This document shows positions 61,835 to 64,000 of a stretch of DNA of 64,000 nt, one piece after another. The position numbers were made by a program, and so were the translations under genes. Positions within the stretch are counted from its first letter, which is position 1, and each line of letters begins with the position of its first letter. The notes under the pieces are model-generated. The model was not told the DNA's origin. It made no database searches and saw nothing but the letters and a program-made list of their open reading frames with translations. Origin of the DNA: JASHSH01 sp036490215 (GTDB lineage: Bacteria > Pseudomonadota > Alphaproteobacteria > Rhodospirillales > Magnetospirillaceae); NCBI GenBank assembly GCA_036490215.1, contig DASXEH010000084.1, forward strand, positions 1 to 64,000, read 5' to 3'.

Positions 61835-61843
61835 GAAGCTGGC

Positions 61844-64000
61844 ATGGACAATGAGCGGCTGCTGCGTCGGCTGATCGCGACGTTCGTCGCCGAACTCGAC
61901 GACCGCCTCCCGTCGCTTGAACGGGATCTATTGGCGATCGAGAAGACGCAAGATCAAAGCTTGCGCCGCGAGCTGTTTACCGCAGCGTCGCGCACGCTGC
62001 ATACTCTCAAAGGCGCCGCTGCCTCGGTTGGAGCTGCGCCTATCATTTCCGTAACGCATCGTTTGGAAGAGTTGTTATTGGCGGCACGCGTGGGAACGGT
62101 GCCGGCCAATGCTGCGTTCTTTGACGCAGTTCTGCCTGCCGTCGACGCTATCGCCGACGCCGGACGGCGATTGGGGCGGGGCGAAACTTTGGCCACTGCG
62201 CCGATCGTCGAAACGATACGTATATTGGGGAATCCGGGAAGCCCTCCATCTATCCAAAGTCGGTCCTCCAGACCCCCGGCAAGGCCTTCTGCTTTGGATC
62301 ATCCGAGTGCGCCTGATCTGAACATTGAAAAACGCGATACCGTCCATTCTGTGCAAGGGGAGACTTCGGCTGCGAACAATTCGCTTGAGCCGTCGTCTCC
62401 TCCGGTCGCGGCGTTTCCCGTAAAGGGAGCGGAGATGCTGCGCATTTCGGCGAACAAGCTGGACACGCTGTTGAGTCGCAGTGGCGAGCTTCTGACCACT
62501 CGGCATCGTTTTGACGATCGTCACGCAGCCGCTATCGAGCTTTTGTTGTGCGCGACGGATTTGCGGCGAGCCTGGCGCGACGCCGAGGTCGATATTGCCA
62601 CCATGCTGCGAATAGTCCGAGAAGAAGGATCGCAGGTTACTACGCGCGGTCTTCGCTCCCCGCGAGAACTGGATCGAATGCTTGGCAGCTGTGCCAGTCT
62701 TGTATCGCGGCTGGAGCAGGACGCGCAAAGGCTGACCGAGCGGCTCGGCATGGATTGCCGTGCGCTTCATCAGATCAGTGCCCCGCTGGACGAAGATATC
62801 CGCAGTCTCCGCATGCAGCCCTTCAACACGGCATGCGAGGGTTTGCAGCGAACCGTCCGCGAGCTCACCGTGGACGATCATAAGCGGGCGGAGCTGACGA
62901 TCGAAGGCGGAGAGGTAGAAGTTGACCGTGCCATCATCGACGGGATGAAAGAGGCGCTGCTGCATCTCGTCCGCAACGCGGTCGATCATGGTATCGAGGC
63001 CCTTGAGATACGGCGGCGAATAGGAAAGCCTGAGGTTGGCAGCGTAGTGATCAAAGCCGAATTAAGTGGGCAGCGTTTGATGGTCACCATCCGAGACAAT
63101 GGCGGAGGAATAGATACGGCAGCCATCCGCGACCGTCTTCTGGCGATGGGGAAGTCTGTTCCGGAGAACTCGCGCGACCTCATTCGCTCGATTTTGCTTC
63201 CCGGTTTCTCAACGGCCAAGGCGGTCAGCATCGTTTCCGGTAGGGGAGTCGGGCTCGATATTGTGGCAGCCAAGATCGCCGCCCTTCGCGGCACGATCGA
63301 CATTGAGAGCGAATGGTCGGTCGGGACAAAAATTATAATTTCCGTTCCCGTAACCCTGACGACGATCCGCGCGGTATTGGTACGGATCGGGGGGCAGGTC
63401 TTCGGTGTGGAATCGTCGGTCGTCGGCCGTGTCGTGCGCATTGATCGCGGCGACCTAAAGGCGATCGACGGTTACGACGCGCTTCTTGCGGATGGCGTCC
63501 CCACGCCGGTCGTGGCGCTTGCCGATATTCTCGGGCGGGCGGAAGCGGAGCCCGCGAAAAAGGTTCGGCCGGCCATCTCATTGTCGTCAAACGGGCGCAC
63601 CCTGTTCTTCGCCGTCGACGAAGCCCTCGCGGAGCGCGAGCTCGTCGTAACGTCGCTCGGCAGACGGCTGCGCAAAATTCCTTGCGTTACAGGAGCGAGT
63701 ATCCTATCGGACGGGCAGGTAGGCCTTATTCTTGATCCCGCAAGCCTGATCGAGGCCGCCCTCCGAAGCGGAAAGCGAGGTGGATGGGACGGGGCCAATG
63801 AAGGCGAGGCATTGCTTCGTAAAAAACTTCTGGTCGTCGATGACTCTCTGACGGTCCGCATGTTGGAAAAGAGCCTTTTGGAGGCAGAGGGGTATGAGGT
63901 CGTTGTTGCCGCCAATGGTGACGAGGCCTGGCAACTTCTTCTCGCCGGCGGCGCCGATCTCGTGGTATCCGATGTGGAAATGCCGGGTATGGACGGTATC
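61844..64000 (+). CDS. cheA: hybrid CheA histidine kinase with REC domain (WspE-like), 3' truncated
   Basis: 719 residues are visible; the gene runs off the window. The HPt domain has phospho-His H53 (TLHTLKGAA). A long Pro/Ser linker follows instead of P2, then dimerisation, HATPase (LVRNAVDHGIE; RDNGGGI; GRGVGLDIV) and the CheW-like P5 domain (RIGGQVFGVESSVVGR). A receiver begins near residue 660 (LVVDDSLTVRM) with phospho-Asp in VVSDVEMPGMDG at the very edge. CheA-REC hybrids are characteristic of Wsp-like pathways. It starts 9 bp after the receptor. Confidence 0.93.
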   Translation, partial: MDNERLLRRLIATFVAELDDRLPSLERDLLAIEKTQDQSLRRELFTAASRTLHTLKGAAASVGAAPIISVTHRLEELLLAARVGTVPANAAFFDAVLPAVDAIADAGRRLGRGETLATAPIVETIRILGNPGSPPSIQSRSSRPPARPSALDHPSAPDLNIEKRDTVHSVQGETSAANNSLEPSSPPVAAFPVKGAEMLRISANKLDTLLSRSGELLTTRHRFDDRHAAAIELLLCATDLRRAWRDAEVDIATMLRIVREEGSQVTTRGLRSPRELDRMLGSCASLVSRLEQDAQRLTERLGMDCRALHQISAPLDEDIRSLRMQPFNTACEGLQRTVRELTVDDHKRAELTIEGGEVEVDRAIIDGMKEALLHLVRNAVDHGIEALEIRRRIGKPEVGSVVIKAELSGQRLMVTIRDNGGGIDTAAIRDRLLAMGKSVPENSRDLIRSILLPGFSTAKAVSIVSGRGVGLDIVAAKIAALRGTIDIESEWSVGTKIIISVPVTLTTIRAVLVRIGGQVFGVESSVVGRVVRIDRGDLKAIDGYDALLADGVPTPVVALADILGRAEAEPAKKVRPAISLSSNGRTLFFAVDEALAERELVVTSLGRRLRKIPCVTGASILSDGQVGLILDPASLIEAALRSGKRGGWDGANEGEALLRKKLLVVDDSLTVRMLEKSLLEAEGYEVVVAANGDEAWQLLLAGGADLVVSDVEMPGMDGI

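Overview
The window is 64 kb of GC-rich chromosomal DNA from an alphaproteobacterium, probably Rhodospirillales-like. The evidence is the gene families, the GTG/ATG starts with GGAG-type ribosome sites, the ThiS-ThiG fusion, and an ornithine decarboxylase with a long leader of the kind known in this class. The exact genus cannot be read from the sequence. I see no insertion sequences, prophage, CRISPR array or rRNA. One tRNA gene (Asp) is present.

Layout. (1) 0-3.8 kb: the 3' part of a giant secreted repeat protein with 25 visible copies of a 44-48-residue RTX-like module. (2) 3.8-19.3 kb: an aromatic catabolism block. A minus-strand operon (VOC dioxygenase, galB, galC/ligK, galD, a DUF1932 dehydrogenase, a LysR regulator) handles 4-oxalomesaconate. 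It is preceded by a MarR regulator, which is divergent from a five-gene Liv-type ABC importer. Next come a flavin reductase, the homogentisate genes maiA-hmgA-fahA and an ACMSD-like amidohydrolase. (3) 19.3-30.2 kb: tRNA-Asp, a CYTH-CHAD protein, a SPOR lipoprotein, hisI, a TetR regulator, the sulfur operon cysK-sseA-metC, a DUF2277 protein, a fused thiS-thiG, and ornithine decarboxylase with a 620-nt leader that holds a 45-codon upstream ORF. (4) 30.4-45 kb: mixed housekeeping and motility genes: flgE, a SAM hydrolase, an MBL hydrolase, a desaturase, motA-motB, a sorbosone-type dehydrogenase, a peroxiredoxin, an ADP-forming acyl-CoA synthetase/acetyltransferase, a rhomboid protease, fliN, a HAD hydrolase, a Gly/Ser-rich exported protein and a BON lipoprotein. 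(5) 45.2-51.3 kb: a DDAH-like hydrolase, then a small catabolic group (MBL hydrolase, MFS transporter, GntR regulator, 4-OT tautomerase, FAD oxidoreductase). (6) 52.0-64.0 kb: one plus-strand, tightly packed signalling operon: hybrid histidine kinase, REC-EAL phosphodiesterase, single REC, an unrecognised protein with an EAL-like C-terminus, CheW, CheR-TPR, CheW, a CHASE3-type chemoreceptor and a hybrid CheA-REC that is cut by the window end.

The most interesting part is region 6. Its core matches the parts list of a Wsp-type chemosensory system that controls a cellular function other than swimming. Here it is joined to a c-di-GMP phosphodiesterase and to a 536-residue protein that looks like a catalytically dead relative of c-di-GMP enzymes. 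Second is the aromatic operon, in which a single-domain VOC enzyme sits where a LigB-type ring-cleavage dioxygenase would be expected.
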